Below are positions 47,256-60,166 of a stretch of 64,000 bases of DNA, in pieces; position 1 is the stretch's first letter, and the number at the start of each line of letters is the position of its first letter. The position numbers and the translations under genes are program-made. The DNA is from Phoronis australis (taxonomy: Eukaryota > Phoronida > Phoronidae). The DNA lies in the NCBI GenBank assembly GCA_002633005.1, contig NMRA01000372.1:39098-103097 (forward strand). Reading direction: 5' to 3'. The notes under the pieces are model-generated. The model made no database searches, had not been told where the DNA came from, and saw nothing but the letters and a program-made list of their open reading frames with translations.

Positions 47256-49165
47256 GCAACCATTTACGCATTTTCAAAAGTTTCTTACTGGTTATGGTAT
47301 ATGTTTAATAGAACAAATTGTGTTTGCATCCGGCAATATAAATTGTTTAAAATTTCGGTGGCGAGTGTCGTGTGCAGTTGTAATAATTCTAAAACACACC
47401 TTTACCATGGTAACGGGACACTTTCAAGCTTGGCACTTCCCTCAGAATGTAGGAAGAGTCACTAAAATTATCTGACCATGGTTATCTTCCTTCTAAAATG
47501 GCTACTATCAAGCCTAAAAATAGGTGCTCTTGACCTTGAAAATACCTGGTTACTGTGGTAACAATAGTTAGCCCCAATGTAGCCAAAGAGTCGCATCAAA
47601 TTCACTTGACAAGGAGGCTTGTTGGTCCTGCTCACTGTAACATGACGGATTTGATTGACAGTGACCTGGTTATTATGACACCGGTGCATATTTTGCTTGG
47701 CATCTCCCTAACTTTCAGAAGAGGGTCACTAGATAAGTATTTTGAGCATGCATGGTCCACTGCTTGTAACATGACTTCGCCGAAAATTGTTGATTTTGGA
47801 CTGTTGATTATCATAATTTGTAGGTTCAGCGATTGGCCAAGTTTCATGTTCAATGAACCGTGATGTGCGGCAAATCAAGCAGACACAACCCATGATGCAT
47901 ACACGTTCAAATAGTTACAAATTACAAGTTTTACAAGACACAAGCTCCCTAGAATATTAAAAACGTGTAATGCGTCTACCGGACACCAAAAACAATTGTC
48001 TTTGACCTTCTCTCGTGTCTATGTTTCTTATTTAGAAATGGCACAACGGCTAGTTTTTCATCCTTCTTGTGCACTAAATAACCCCTCATTGAATTTTGCT
48101 GCATGTTCATTTTGTTAAATGCACACCAGCAGCTGAACTGCAGCGAGCACACTTACATGTACACGTGTATTTCAGAGGGATCAAAGAAAGCACTGTCTCA
48201 GTGTCAGTGATACGATGTTTTCTCATTTTGGACTAAATAATTAACATTTTTGAAGACTTTCCGGATTTAGGAGACGACGGCTGAAAAGCAGAAAGCGCGT
48301 CCGTCATACTTTAAGAAGTTATAGCTCTATAAAATACCATACCCCACTAAAAGCTGATGGTAATCGAATGGATTTGTACTTATGTATTGTCCACCAAATT
48401 GCGTAGTCATTGTTTTTTTAATTCTTCCACGTTTGCACGAGGGGCTGCTGTGACATATATTGAACCACAATCCTGATGTTTCACTCACGAAGCAAACGTT
48501 TCAAGCATTGACTCACTTCAGTAAAATGCGTATCATTATAATGTTTACAATCTTCAGTTTAGATCACGGATTGCTTTTGGTGGTCTTTTCTGGGAACGCA
48601 TGCCATGGCAGTTTTGTCTGCCATCGACACACAAACCTACATGTAGTTTTCTCAGTGGTCAGGGCCTGACAACAGGGGTACACTTGTAGAAGTCACATTC
48701 CAGCAAAAAGTAAACCAAGGAGGTCTGTTTTGTCATTTTTATTGCATGATCGAGATTCACTGACACGTAGCGATCTATAAATCTGAGGTGGATATTTATT
48801 TAGCTCTCAGATATTATAAGACTTAATTATGGAAAAAATATGAATTTCTGTATTGACTAACTGGGTCAACAAGAAATAAGTGGCCTGATGACATAGTTGT
48901 CTGGTTGTCATGAGAGTCAATGAATGTTAACTATATATTGGTGTCAATATTAATTTAAGCTTATCGTGTCGACAAGGTTCCAAGAAGCAGCGTTCCCTCT
49001 CAGCTTATGACGCACATGTCCACTCCTGCACGCCAACGAATGACAAAGGTCAGAGTTCATACGTGTGTGAACTGCAGTTGTCATTAAACAGGTTTGAATT
49101 GTGTGGCACGTAAACAGAGACGGCATCGTGTTATGCGACATACGGTGTGGTTTGAAGAGGTCGAA

Positions 49166-52100
49166 ATGCATATAATTTTGTTATTTGCTACTTTGGTCTT
49201 GACTTCGGCTGCCGCTGTTGAAGATTGTACGCCAAAAGATAGTGTGAGTGACTATGGGTTTAACGCCCGTTTCTGTGCTTTGACTGTAATTCCAGTGACC
49301 GAGTTGTACCAATTCAAACATCGGCTGACTTCCGGCTTTCCGGTCTACTGTGGCATTAACCCAGATAGAGTTCAATGACGCTGGTACTTCGCTAGACAAG
49401 CAAGATCTTGTAATATTCCACGAGATATTATCGTATCTTTCAATGAGAGAACATATGGCTATATTTCTCTCCGCGACTCTGCATTGGCTATATGTACTGT
49501 TATTTTAATAAAGAAATTGTTTTTTCATGACGAAAATATTCAAGACACGTTTCCAAGTATACCAGTTTCCTCGTTTTTGTAAGTGTATTAAAGAAAATGT
49601 GGCGTAGGAGAAAGCGATGAGTACGTATGTTCCGGACTTGTGGAAGATGTTGGTGATTTGTCCCTTCTGAGCGTATCGCTTAGCTCTGTTCCATTACACG
49701 GCACCAACATGTGGCTTAAGGCGTTAGCGTGGTTTGACTATGCACGTACATGTAGAGGTGGTTCGTCGGAACAGATAGCTACTACGAGGTTGTGTTTAAG
49801 CTTGTTCTATTGTAATAGCTGAAGCGAGACATATGTAGAACATAAGTCAAGCCAGGTAAAACTGAACTAAATCTTAATACCAATATGCAGATTCTAAATC
49901 ATACATTTTAGGTCGCGAAACAGACTGACTTGAAAAGAACGCAGCCATACAAGGGCTAGATGACATAATAATCAACCAATCAGATAATGTATATAAGAAA
50001 TATACTGTGCTCACTAGCAGATCTGGGAAGAGGAACACGTTCTCTGAGACAGTGGGTTATTAACAAGTGAAAGTTAGGCAGTGAGAAGGCTAAAATACAC
50101 AAACACATTTTGCGACATCAAATTAAGTATTTGAACAACGCTACAGGGAACTACGTTGTGTTTGGGATTAAAAGTTGAGGCACCGCGCATGACCTTACAT
50201 TCGCCATGCTTTTGATTACGCTGGCAGTGAGTTCACAACTCTGGTGTTAGGCCAACCATGTTCGCGTGAAGGTTTAGTTTTTATCGCACTGGATTCACCT
50301 GTTATCTGTGTACACTATCTATAATGTACATATTACTTTTTACGGCAGTTTGTGAATCTCAAGAACTACAGGGCAGTTGACCTATTTTCGTCGAATGACT
50401 ATCAAATCCATATTGTGTCGACAGAAAACAACAAGGGTACATTCTCATTTACTGGGTTCGGGATGTTCCGCTAAAAGCAATGTCACTTTTTGAGCGAAAA
50501 CACATGCCTATACCCTGAATGTGTATCTCAACCGTTATGTATGGCCCATTTTGGGCGGTACAGGGTCAAATTTAATTTTATTAGAAACCATGTTCAAATA
50601 CAGATGCGGATCCTGGATTTTGAGTTAGGAGGTGGGCAGGGCAGACTTTCAGCCAGGATTTTGCCCTTCAGACATTCGCACCCCCGAAGTTCTAATGGAA
50701 TTTGGTGGAATTTTAGGGGGAGGGGGGCATGCCCCCCTTGGACCCCCTGTAAATCCGCCACTGAAATATCGCGCTCCCATCTCAGGATTACTGCAGTCAA
50801 AAGGTGCCGTTATATAGCCTGTCATTAATAGATGTCATTAATTTCAGGCTTGCATGTACATGTATACGAACGGATGCGTTTAGTTACGGAAATTTCAGAA
50901 ACCCCGCTATTCAAAAGTTGCAAAAGGTGTTCTGCAGAAGATTTGAACAGACACATTTTTCGGGATTCCAGGAATTATCGTTTTGAAACATTTTGGCGAA
51001 GATACGGCATATTCATAGTTGAGTCGTGCAAGATATCGCTCCCTTGATGGTCTCAATTACGTAATTGTTATTGACTTTACTTAGAATTGACAATCCCAAC
51101 CTTATGTCAACAAGGAAGTTACGTTCGAGATATGCAGTTAAAGTCCTACAGTTATAACTACTGTAAACGTATACTGGTGATTAAAAGCTGAATGAATATC
51201 GTGGCTTGTAATAGTAAGCGATACTTAAAGGAAATCGGCGGAGAAATATCATTTCCACATTCCCTGGACACAGTCATTCATAAAATACCTAATAAATGAA
51301 AAGTTGGGAGACATACATACGGAAATAAGTCCGCTGAACAAACGAGCACGATTCACAAACCAGTGGCGGATTTAGAAGGGAGCCCACCTAAAATTCTCCC
51401 AGATTCCATTTGGCAGTTCGGGAGTGCGAAAGTCTGACGGGCAAAATCCTGGCTAATACACTGCCCTTCCCCTCCCTAACTCATAATCCTGGATCCGCCC
51501 CTGCATACCGTACCAACAACGTATTTGATTAAAACTGCCTTTCTTTCTTCACAAAACCTAAGAATGTATAGTGCAAACCCATGAGAAATAGAACATTCTG
51601 CCCAATAAAATTCAGACAACATATATTAGAAGACACATGCAAGGATTGCAAAAAGTGTCACCTAGAAAGTATCATGCCACACGGAACGATTGATATAATT
51701 AATTTGTTTTCAGCCTGACAAGAAATGTGAAGTCATAGACTCTGGATCAGGTAACAATTCAGTCTCTTACATCGTAACCCATTTAAACATTTTTTCTGCT
51801 GGATTTGTCTAGTTATATTTGCAAAGACAAGATACTAATTTTTGGAGATGTTTTATTATTGAAGTTTTAAATGTTGCTTTCCTCAGTTACAGCTCTCTCA
51901 GTTTCAGTGAATCATAGGCAAAGCGACTGTCGGTGTTTCCATGAACACGAATGTGTTGTACACTTTATACCGGTAGATGGCATTCTGAATGCCGAAGCCA
52001 TTTCGAGTAACAGGTGTGCTGTGCAAACGTTGACTTCGCAAACAAAGTTAAAGCTGATAAATTTTGATAGTGTTTGTTAAATTCAAAACGTTTTAATTTT

Positions 52101-55100
52101 CACGCAAGCTTTATGACTTATCTACGAGATTTACCATATTATTTGCGTTACCCTGTGTTGTAGACAGAATCCTAGGAATTGTTTAGGTAATTTTTACAGA
52201 AATTATTTGCATTGATCCGTTGTGGCCCCATGCCATCGAGAATACCCACTAGGTTCTGCAGACCCTATCCGTAGACCTTTAAAATGCTCTTGTCAGACAT
52301 GTGCGAGGCAGTTTAAAAATTACGCGCTAAAGCACAAGCTTCAGTATTGTCACTGACATGGTCTAAAACAGTCTGGCTTGGAATTTGAATTGAGTAAATA
52401 TTCAAAGCCTTGCTCATAAGTAATTTTCCTGGAATTTTGTGGCGCACAGAATCCCAGCAAATGGGTGTCTCAATCCAAAAGTGAAAATTAGCTTGAAAAT
52501 ACGGGACTTATTCTCACCCATCTCCACGTGGGAACGGCACTAGTAGGTGCAGGATAAAGTCGCTGTATAAGTTTTGCCTAACTGACTTCAAACTGCTACA
52601 ACCACGCTCAGCGCATGCGCTCTGTGGCAATTCAAATTGCGGAGCCTTGTCTGAAACCAAAAGGCACTTCCCGTTCTGAAATCATTTCTAATTTGACTAA
52701 GAGGCAAACTGAGACCAATTTTATAAAACGAAAAGTTGTTTTTGCAATGGAAGACGGGGTTGTAGCCGCTTAAAGCACTGGGGTCAGAAGGCAGCTATTA
52801 GTTTACTCTTTTGAAAGGTGAGAACACAGTTGTGTAATATTTTCCCCACACCTATTTAGCCTGTACAGGACAAGGTCCAGCATACGGTCATCTTTCCGGA
52901 CCATGGCCAGGAGCTCCTCGAAACTTCAGCATTCTTCCGTACGTGCGACAAGACGAAAGTAAAAAGTACAATTCTGGGTTTATATTCACATGGGATGGAC
53001 CAGAAAATGGTAAAACGTTAAGAATGTTATAATATTCGTAATACTGCTATAGGTAATGACGGTGAAGCCGATGGTGATGATGATTATGATTAATGTGATT
53101 GTAATGATGATGGGGACGAAGATGATGATTATGATGATGGCGAAGTGAAGTACCCAGACTCCAAAGTTCTTCTCGATGTAAAAAGCGATGATTAAGTGAG
53201 GAATTTATTTTGAAAAATGCCGATTGTAGTTAAGTAATCAATGCAAATGGCTTATTTGACAAGACTTCAAAAACGAAAACAACAGGCGCCGATTTTATAT
53301 TTTAAATTTATTTAGTCCACCACGGAAGTCAAGTTACGACACGGCGTTTGTCTAAAAGAATGCTTACGTGACAGTGTGTACATTAATTAACACAGCAGTT
53401 CTAGGGTACTATCACCATAGCAATGTTTGATATACATATGAAGTGACACCCAGGCCGGATTCAGTTCACGGCGGTTGCCGCAAAAAGGGACAACCGGCCA
53501 CATCTTGTTAACAGATTTTCGTAGTGGAAACATCTCACTTGTACAAGTTCAAATTCTATTGATTAGGTTCACGCAAACTTTTGATTGGTTGATTGATTAA
53601 TTTAGCATCGACTCGTCGTACAATATTGTATCGCTTTATATTTTATTGTACGATACCTAATGTAGACAGACAACCTCATGCTTTTTGCATCATTATTGAT
53701 TGTTTTAAGACAACTAAATCCCGTTGAACCATGGTTTTGCAGCTTCGCTAACAAAACCTACTGGATTCGAGTTAAAGTTAAAGGCTGTAGGGTACGGATG
53801 GGGTTCAAGTTGGTGCAGACTTTTCAACATGTCTCAAGCCTCGTGGAATACGTCCAGTTACAACTACGAAGGACCGGAAGTAAGTATATGTCGGTCGTTG
53901 CGGAACACGTCCCATTACAACCACGAAAGACCGGAAGTAAGTGTGTGTCGGTCATTGTGGAACACGTCCGATTACAACCACGAGGGTCCAGAAGTAAGTA
54001 CATGTTTGTGTCAGTCCTTGTAAAATACATCCAGTTACAACGACTAAGGTCCGGAAGTAAGTATACGCCAGTCCTTGTGGAGTGCGTCCAGTTACAACCA
54101 CGTAGAACCGGAAGTAAGCATGTTTCGGTCCTTGTGGAATGCGTCCAATTTCAACCACTAAAGCCCTGATGTTAATCTCCGATCTCGTGGAATACACCCA
54201 GTTTCAACCATTAAGGGCCAGCAGTATGTATTTTTTAAAAAAACAAAACAAAACAAAAAAGCGTTTGCTTAATCGTCAGACATCCAAGAAGTCAGGATCT
54301 GCTCGGTGTTAATAAAGCTATCCTTCTGTTGCTACTCACAATGGCATCGCAAATTTAAAAAACATATTTAATGACAATTAAGCTTAAAGTCCTGATTTCA
54401 AATGGACATGATATTGTGGAAGGGTTTTTGGCCAGTCCCGGCTAAGATTTTCCGAATAATTTTGTGACTCGCGAGTGCTTGGACTTTCGTTATGGGCACC
54501 ATAATAAAGTCCCATCACGACCTGGAGATGTTTGAGACCTAGTTTGTAAATGCAAATGGTCTAAATTTAATTTTGGTTATTCGGACAACTGAGCAAATGG
54601 AAATGCAGATTTCAGTTTTATATGTCTGCAGAGACCAACTGACTGGCCTACACCAGCTAGTGGTTTAGTATCTGCAGCTAACTACCATACAGCTGTAGCT
54701 GCAGTACCAGCAAATTTCAGTGTTCCACGCTCATAAATACAGCTTATTTGCAGTTCGAATATGATCTAGACATGGACGACGACAGGCAGACGTACCACGT
54801 GACTTTCTACAGTCTTCCCAGGGGTCCTCCCAACTGGAAGCGGAACTACGTTGATACCTGGTGGACGAGGATACCCAAGCCTGCCTGGAGTAAGTTTTAT
54901 TCGTTTGATATTTGTCAGTAATCAGCACAATGTCATTTTTATCTTAAGGAAATGCAATCAGTCAGGGAAAATCATAGGAGTTTGTTAGGAATAAAACTTA
55001 GTAAGCACGTGCGCCGCGTGGGAATCTCTTTCGTACTACACTACATACACAGTATAGAACCGGAACGGGCATTATTATCCCTTTACTGCTTAATATGCCA

Positions 55101-58100
55101 GTATTGAAACCCATGCAGTAGTGTATGAAGCTGTGCGCATGTCCGAATTGGGCACAATGCATTTACGTGAAACTCTTGTGTATAAAACCAATGTGAAGGT
55201 TTTAAACATGCAGTGATGGTTCACGGATGAGTTGCAAAGGGTTAGTGTTGATGTGTTTTCAAATCAAGACGAATAGTAAACGTACAAAGAATGGGTAAAA
55301 AACACAAAACATTCAATTGTGGATATGCCTGGATGCGAGACACTTGCGCAAAAAGAATTTCGAAACAACAGCATTATTTTGGATATTGATGCATAGACGT
55401 CTATACTGTCATAACATACGGTATTCACTTGTACGCTGCACATCTAAAGTAAAAACTAAATGGCCAACACGGATCTTAACTAACAATCACATACTTATTT
55501 CGCTACCATTTCATTCAAGGCGAGGATGTAGCTAACAACATATTCTGGCAGTCGACCGTTGTTGTTCGTTGGATTCCACAAAATCACGAATTGCGAGTGT
55601 TCTTCACTAAAGCTCCAGATAGCTACAGATTCCCGGCATACGTAGTGGGACTTCGAAACAGGTCCTATGCTCTTATCCAGGAACACACGGTACAAGCAGT
55701 AAGTCTATTCTTCAGATAACGAACGTCGGATACAAAAAACTTCTGGGTTCTGTTTCGTCTGAAGACAGAAATTTGATGTTACGCTCCCACTTAACAAATG
55801 CTGAAAATTTATCCATTAGTGATTATGAACATATCACAGTCTAAAACTCTTTATGGAAACTGTCTGGGTAACTTCATGTAGCAGTTATGTGTATATTCTC
55901 AGAGATTTTGCACTTTTCTCAAGTGAGATTTAATTATTTTACCGAAATAGTTGTGTGGAGCGTAAGACCCAATTTCGGAATTAAGTCCAGTCATTTTCCT
56001 GGTATAAATACGTTGTCAGTCTGAATAGGTAGATCATTTTGCTGAAACGACCTTCGAAGCAAACATGCCGTTAAACCATAGACATGGACCGCCAACTCCG
56101 TATATTTTCAATGGTCGAAATCTGTGAGCCTAGGCATAACCCGTGACGTCACTATTCACTAGCAATACCTGGCAAAATAAGCAAGTTTTACTTCCGGTAA
56201 GTACGTTGTCTGCTAATCATGATCGGCTGTTGTGTGGTCGGGCGTCAAAGGTTCTCACGATACTAACGATTCTATTGAAAGACTTTCAGCAGCGTTTCAT
56301 TGCCGAAATTATTTTTTTTTCGTTGTATTAGACAGTAAAAAAGATGAGAGAATTTCCCGTCACAATACACTAACCGTAAACTGAAATTGGTAATTTAGGA
56401 GAGTGGCGCCTCCTCTAGGATACTACGCAAGAAAATGTCGGAAGTTGCGAATATGTTGTCTGTGATGTATGGTTAAACAACGAGTCTGGACATATGTAGA
56501 TCTACATGTAGAGTTAGGGGCACACTGTTGCTCATGCAGAGTTATGCAAAATGCAGGCAAAACAAGAAAAATCCTGGCAGCACAGGATCTAATGGAAAAA
56601 ACACCACAGAAACCGCAGCGACAGGGAAATACTCAGAGAAGAAAATATTCACTCCTGAGAATTGGTGGCGACCGTCTGAAGCATGCGCGCACCCAGCCTT
56701 CAATATGGTGGGGCTCGAATTCCTAACATTGTGGACCTTTTGGTTGCAAAATTGCCGGCGAACAAACAAAAAGGGCCCACCACTGTGAATTGCGCGTTGT
56801 GTGCTTGTTTAGTGGACTTTTGTCTCATTTTCTCGAACTTTTTGTTTCTCACACATGGACCTTTTTGCCCACTTCGCCAATTGGGGGCTCGTTCGAGCCC
56901 CCCCCCCGAGCNGGGGGGGTAGGGCGACGTTGACGGCGTCCGAAGGTGACCTTCTTACGTGCATGTTCGGCAAACAAAATCAAATGCTTCATAGTTTGTG
57001 TCTGCTTGATCCTAGTCATTAATACGCATTGCTGAAGTGTCAAACTTGGGTATCACTGGTAGTGGGTCATGGCGATACTATGAACTTCAAAGGTTGCAAT
57101 ATTTGAGTCCAGTTTCTCTTAACTTAAATATTGTGTTGTTTATACATGTAGGTACTATCTACTGAAGTACAGTCGACCTCCATCGTTGGGGTCTGTCCTG
57201 GGGTGCATGACGTAACTGTGAGTATTTGAACATTTACAATTTGTAAAAAGTCGAAGTCTTAGCTTCGAAATTCTCAGTCGGGAGATACGAGTTCAAATTT
57301 AATTTTGCAGTGCGTATAGGTGTGTAATACTCTGAGTGTGAATGGGTGCAAAGGTATGAATGAAAACCTCGATGACAAGCGAAAACTAGTTCCGAGGGAT
57401 GTACATGTAAAATGTTTAAAGAAGTCCTTTAGTGCAAATCTTTGTGACGGTATGATTCCATTAAAGCGGAGTTTGTGACAAAAGGCGGCCCTGGCATGCG
57501 ATTGATTTTTAACTGTGGCACTGCTAATTGCTATGTGAATTAAACTGACAATTGCCTTGTGGGTATTATTGCATTGTGAAAAATTGCCATGCTATGAGTT
57601 GTCAGAACACTATAAGTAATGTATGTACAACGTACGCGCCTACATGGATTTTAACCCATGCGCCTGTATGTGAAGGGTGCCTATATACAAATTAGGTGTA
57701 TGCACCCATTTGTGAAACAACTGTAATGAATAAAACAGATAAGCCAAGTTTAAAAGTATTATGCATGGAAATTGGATTATCAGTTGAGAAAAGAAGAACT
57801 AAGGTTGAATAAACATTCACGAAAATATGCAGTTTGAGGCATGCGCATATGCAAGTTCTGTCAATAAGTGCAAACTTAGATATACGAGTCTACATGCGAC
57901 ATATTCGAGCATTATTTCGTATACAAGAGCATCATCTTAAATACGAGTATATACATACATGGGAAGGTACCTCCACATTAACCGTGTTCGAAATCTCGCT
58001 TAAAGTACACAATCAGAGTCATTGTATTTTTTTCCAGATCAGGCCTCATGACCCCGACCCTAAGAACGAACGAGGTGAATGTGTCTGCACTTACCGCGGC

Positions 58101-60166
58101 GGATGTATAGAGACGTCACGTGGTACCTGTTACACAACCATAGTTTCCAGGGTGTTTCTTGAAGGTAACCGCATTTAGGGAACACACATGTACCTTTACA
58201 ATGTATTCGAAACACGATCTTCCGTGTTAGCTTCGGAGTGTTTGAGGTTTGTTACTCCTATCGTACCTACACACGGAGCTATTGATACCTATGGACAAGG
58301 TATCTTTTCTGTCCCTATTTTCTAAACCTGAATAGTAACTTCTGAATGTCAAATTATCCTCGGTGCGCCTCTTCTGCAAGAATTACATGTATGTATCCTC
58401 TGACCTTATGTGGTCTGCCAATAGAAAGAGTACGTGATCTACAAAATGCAAGTATTCAAACAAACATATATACTAGGAATAGACAGTGCACAACTTGTAT
58501 AATAATTGTTAGTTAATTAGGCCTACTTAATTCATTCTCTTTTCCGCCGGGGCAACTGCTAAGACGTGGATGGTTTGTAAACCGGAAGTCGTCACCGAAA
58601 ACCAAATCAAAATCTTATAGCTGGGTGACCCGGATGAATCGACCAGTGAGTCAAGTGCATCCATTGCAACAACTATCCAATAAGACGACATTCTTGTTGT
58701 CAAGCTTCCAAAAACAAAATCAGAACTTTAGTAGAACATTGACTCCTTCAAAATTGGCTTCAAATTGTTCTTTTTTTCTAAAGTAGGACTCAAAGTTTCC
58801 CTTGCCTTGAAGAAAATTCAGAGAGTTTATTTGCCGACAATTACGCTTCTGAAAATTACATGAATACCAGGTCTGCCGAACTGATAGTCTAGAAATTCAT
58901 ATCGCGTTATTTTCCAATTCCAAATAATTGTTAAAACCAGTAAATCTTTAAATCCATTTGGTTCAGGTGTCGGTTCGCATATTGTATTACATTTAACGTT
59001 GACGTTTCCCTGTACTGAAGTCCGCTGTAACTATCTTCTTACAACGCAGGTGAACCATGTCCTGTCAAGGACACCACCACGTCGACAGAAACCATGACAA
59101 CTGCGCAACCACGATTTGAAACATCCGCAGCAGGCATTCACAATACATCAGCTATCTACACTAACCTCACGGCCGCCGGAGACAATTTGGCTGACGATTC
59201 GAAAGAATATTTTGATGGTCTTTTGGTTGGAATTCTCACTTCTTCTGCAGTAGTTGTTGTTATGGCGATTTCAATCGCAGCAATGATGTACATGCGCCGA
59301 CACAAGAGTAGCCTTGGTACCCTTTTTCGATATCCTTCAATTATATGTACTTCCCCGTTTTTACCCTGTGATATAATTATTACTTGTTTCCAACGAATGT
59401 AAACTCACCTCAGCTCAATAGGTAGCAAACTGTTGTCTAGACAAAGTACATGTAGGTGTGGTATCTGAGCTGAGATATAACTGAGAGTTCGTTTTTTGTT
59501 TAAGACCGGGCTCTGCAAATAGAGTGTAACAGCTTGCCATTCATTCACTGATCATGACGTAGCTGTAGAGGAATAAAGAAAAATGCCAGTTTTTTGCAAA
59601 GCTGGATCTCTCATTTGAGTGCCAATTTTATAGCGGTAAGTAAGCTAGAAAATGTACGCTTCCTCGAAGAGAACATGTCCTATGCAGGATACTCAGACAG
59701 CGCCCACCGCTGGACTGGCAGTGCTACCCACGTCTGCCAAGATGGGGCCAGCTAGAGCCTGATTCTTCCGTTTCTGACTTTTTCGTCAGATAATGCAGAC
59801 CTTATTCCATGAACAGTTGAGTTTTACAACTTTCATCATATTTTACCGTTAGCTTGAAGTGCAGGTGTAGATGATGATGAAAGCACGCTGTACCGTGGAC
59901 CCGTGATGCCTGTTCACCAGTAGAGACGTCGCATTCCCTTTTCTTAAGACGATAATGAACATGAACGCAGCTGAACTGATTCGCGACACAAATCACCGTT
60001 ACTTTGATTTTTACATGAACTTGAAATCATTCCGCTATCTACATCCCATGTCGCTAACTGTGAGGAATTCTTTCAGGTATTTCCGTTCACCGTAAAGATT
60101 TATCAACGAGCTGCGTGATGAACAACTGGAGTGCATTAAATGATCAAGCTCAATGCGTCATACCAA
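49166..60166 (+). CDS. IL17RA-like: Interleukin-17 receptor A-like transmembrane receptor (ten exons; cytoplasmic SEFIR end not in window)
   Basis: Exons: 49166-49243, 51714-51750, 52860-53009, 53743-53879, 54754-54889, 55520-55698, 57152-57217, 58038-58164, 59050-59316, 60077-60166. All have AG/GT borders, phases agree at every junction, and together they total 422 codons. Exon 1 is a signal peptide (MHIILLFATLVLTSAAAVED). Exons 3-5 match IL-17 receptor domain 1 (PRNFSILP, GFELKLKA, CRLFN, then FEYDLDMDDD and YHVTFYSLPRGPP, compare the DPDQEYEVTVHHLP stretch of human IL17RA). Exons 6-8 match domain 2 (VRW, VFFTKAP, YALIQEHTV, Cys-rich CVCTYRGGC). Exon 9 has a Thr-rich stalk and one membrane helix ending MYMRRHKS. 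Exon 10 begins the cytoplasmic tail. IL-17 receptors signal through a SEFIR domain and Act1; that domain was not found up to 64000. An upstream in-frame ATG at 49094 exists, but the signal peptide favours 49166. Confidence 0.85.
50601..50763 (-). repeat. MITE-like repeat, CAGTGGCGGATTTA family, copy 3 (inverted)
   Basis: Reverse complement of the family: gcggatcctggattttgagt at the left, ggtggaattttag and taaatccgccactg at the right, plus an internal GGGGG/CCCCC hairpin near 50716-50748. In intron 1 of the receptor gene, about 600 bp from an opposite-orientation copy. Confidence 0.65.
51361..51503 (+). repeat. MITE-like repeat, CAGTGGCGGATTTA family, copy 4
   Basis: A 143-bp copy with clean ends, cagtggcggatttagaag and ctggatccgcccctg. 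In intron 1 of the receptor gene. With the inverted copy at 50601-50763 it could form a long hairpin in the pre-mRNA. Confidence 0.7.
53045..53150 (+). repeat. Imperfect (GAT)n tract
   Basis: Repeated gatgatgat and gattatgat words within receptor intron 3, just after the exon 3 donor. Confidence 0.7.
53838..54230 (+). repeat. 57-bp minisatellite derived from the exon 4 / splice donor junction of the IL-17-receptor-like gene
   Basis: The unit is about 57 bp: TGGAA(T/C)ACGTCC, then TTACAACCACGA, then (A)GGNCCGGAAGTAAGT. Unit 1 is the exon 4 end with its donor (GT at 53880). Later junctions have GT at 53937, 53994, 54057, 54114, 54171 (degenerate) and 54224 (degenerate), giving spacings 57, 57, 63, 57, 57 and 53. 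The first three units keep the exon reading frame open; a TAA at 54021 closes it in unit 4. Each in-frame unit encodes a 19-residue repeat with an N-T-S sequon and Y-N-x-E-x-PE before the donor. Confidence 0.9.
56217..56345 (+). pseudogene. Possible THAP-domain remnant
   Basis: atgatcggctgttgtgtggtc reads MIGCCVVG, a typical THAP start. After one frameshift HDTNDSIERL and AAFHC follow, roughly where THAP proteins have the HRFP segment. Only the N-terminal part is visible and it is broken, so it would not fold. In receptor intron 6. Low certainty. Confidence 0.3.

Larger units (their letters stand above)
43631..49165. other. Intergenic region between divergent Rh copy A and IL-17-receptor-like gene
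   Basis: This region must contain the promoters of both genes. Besides the promoter-like patch and the SINE-like copy listed separately, 45230-46800 is AT-rich with an n at 45920. Positions 47400-47830 hold two loosely similar segments (gcttggca.ctccct..ctttcagaa..agggtcacta). No exon was recognised. Confidence 0.45.

Noticed and set aside
53678-54169. 163-codon ORF with repeated LVEYVQLQ-like units
   Set aside because: A shifted frame of the exon-derived minisatellite; the receptor frame is the supported one for units 1-3.
54743-54753. Upstream acceptor (aaatacag) giving an in-frame exon 3-exon 5 join without exon 4
   Set aside because: Possible as an exon-4-skipping form, but exon 4 matches receptor domain 1 and the acceptor at 54754 fits its phase exactly with a better pyrimidine context.
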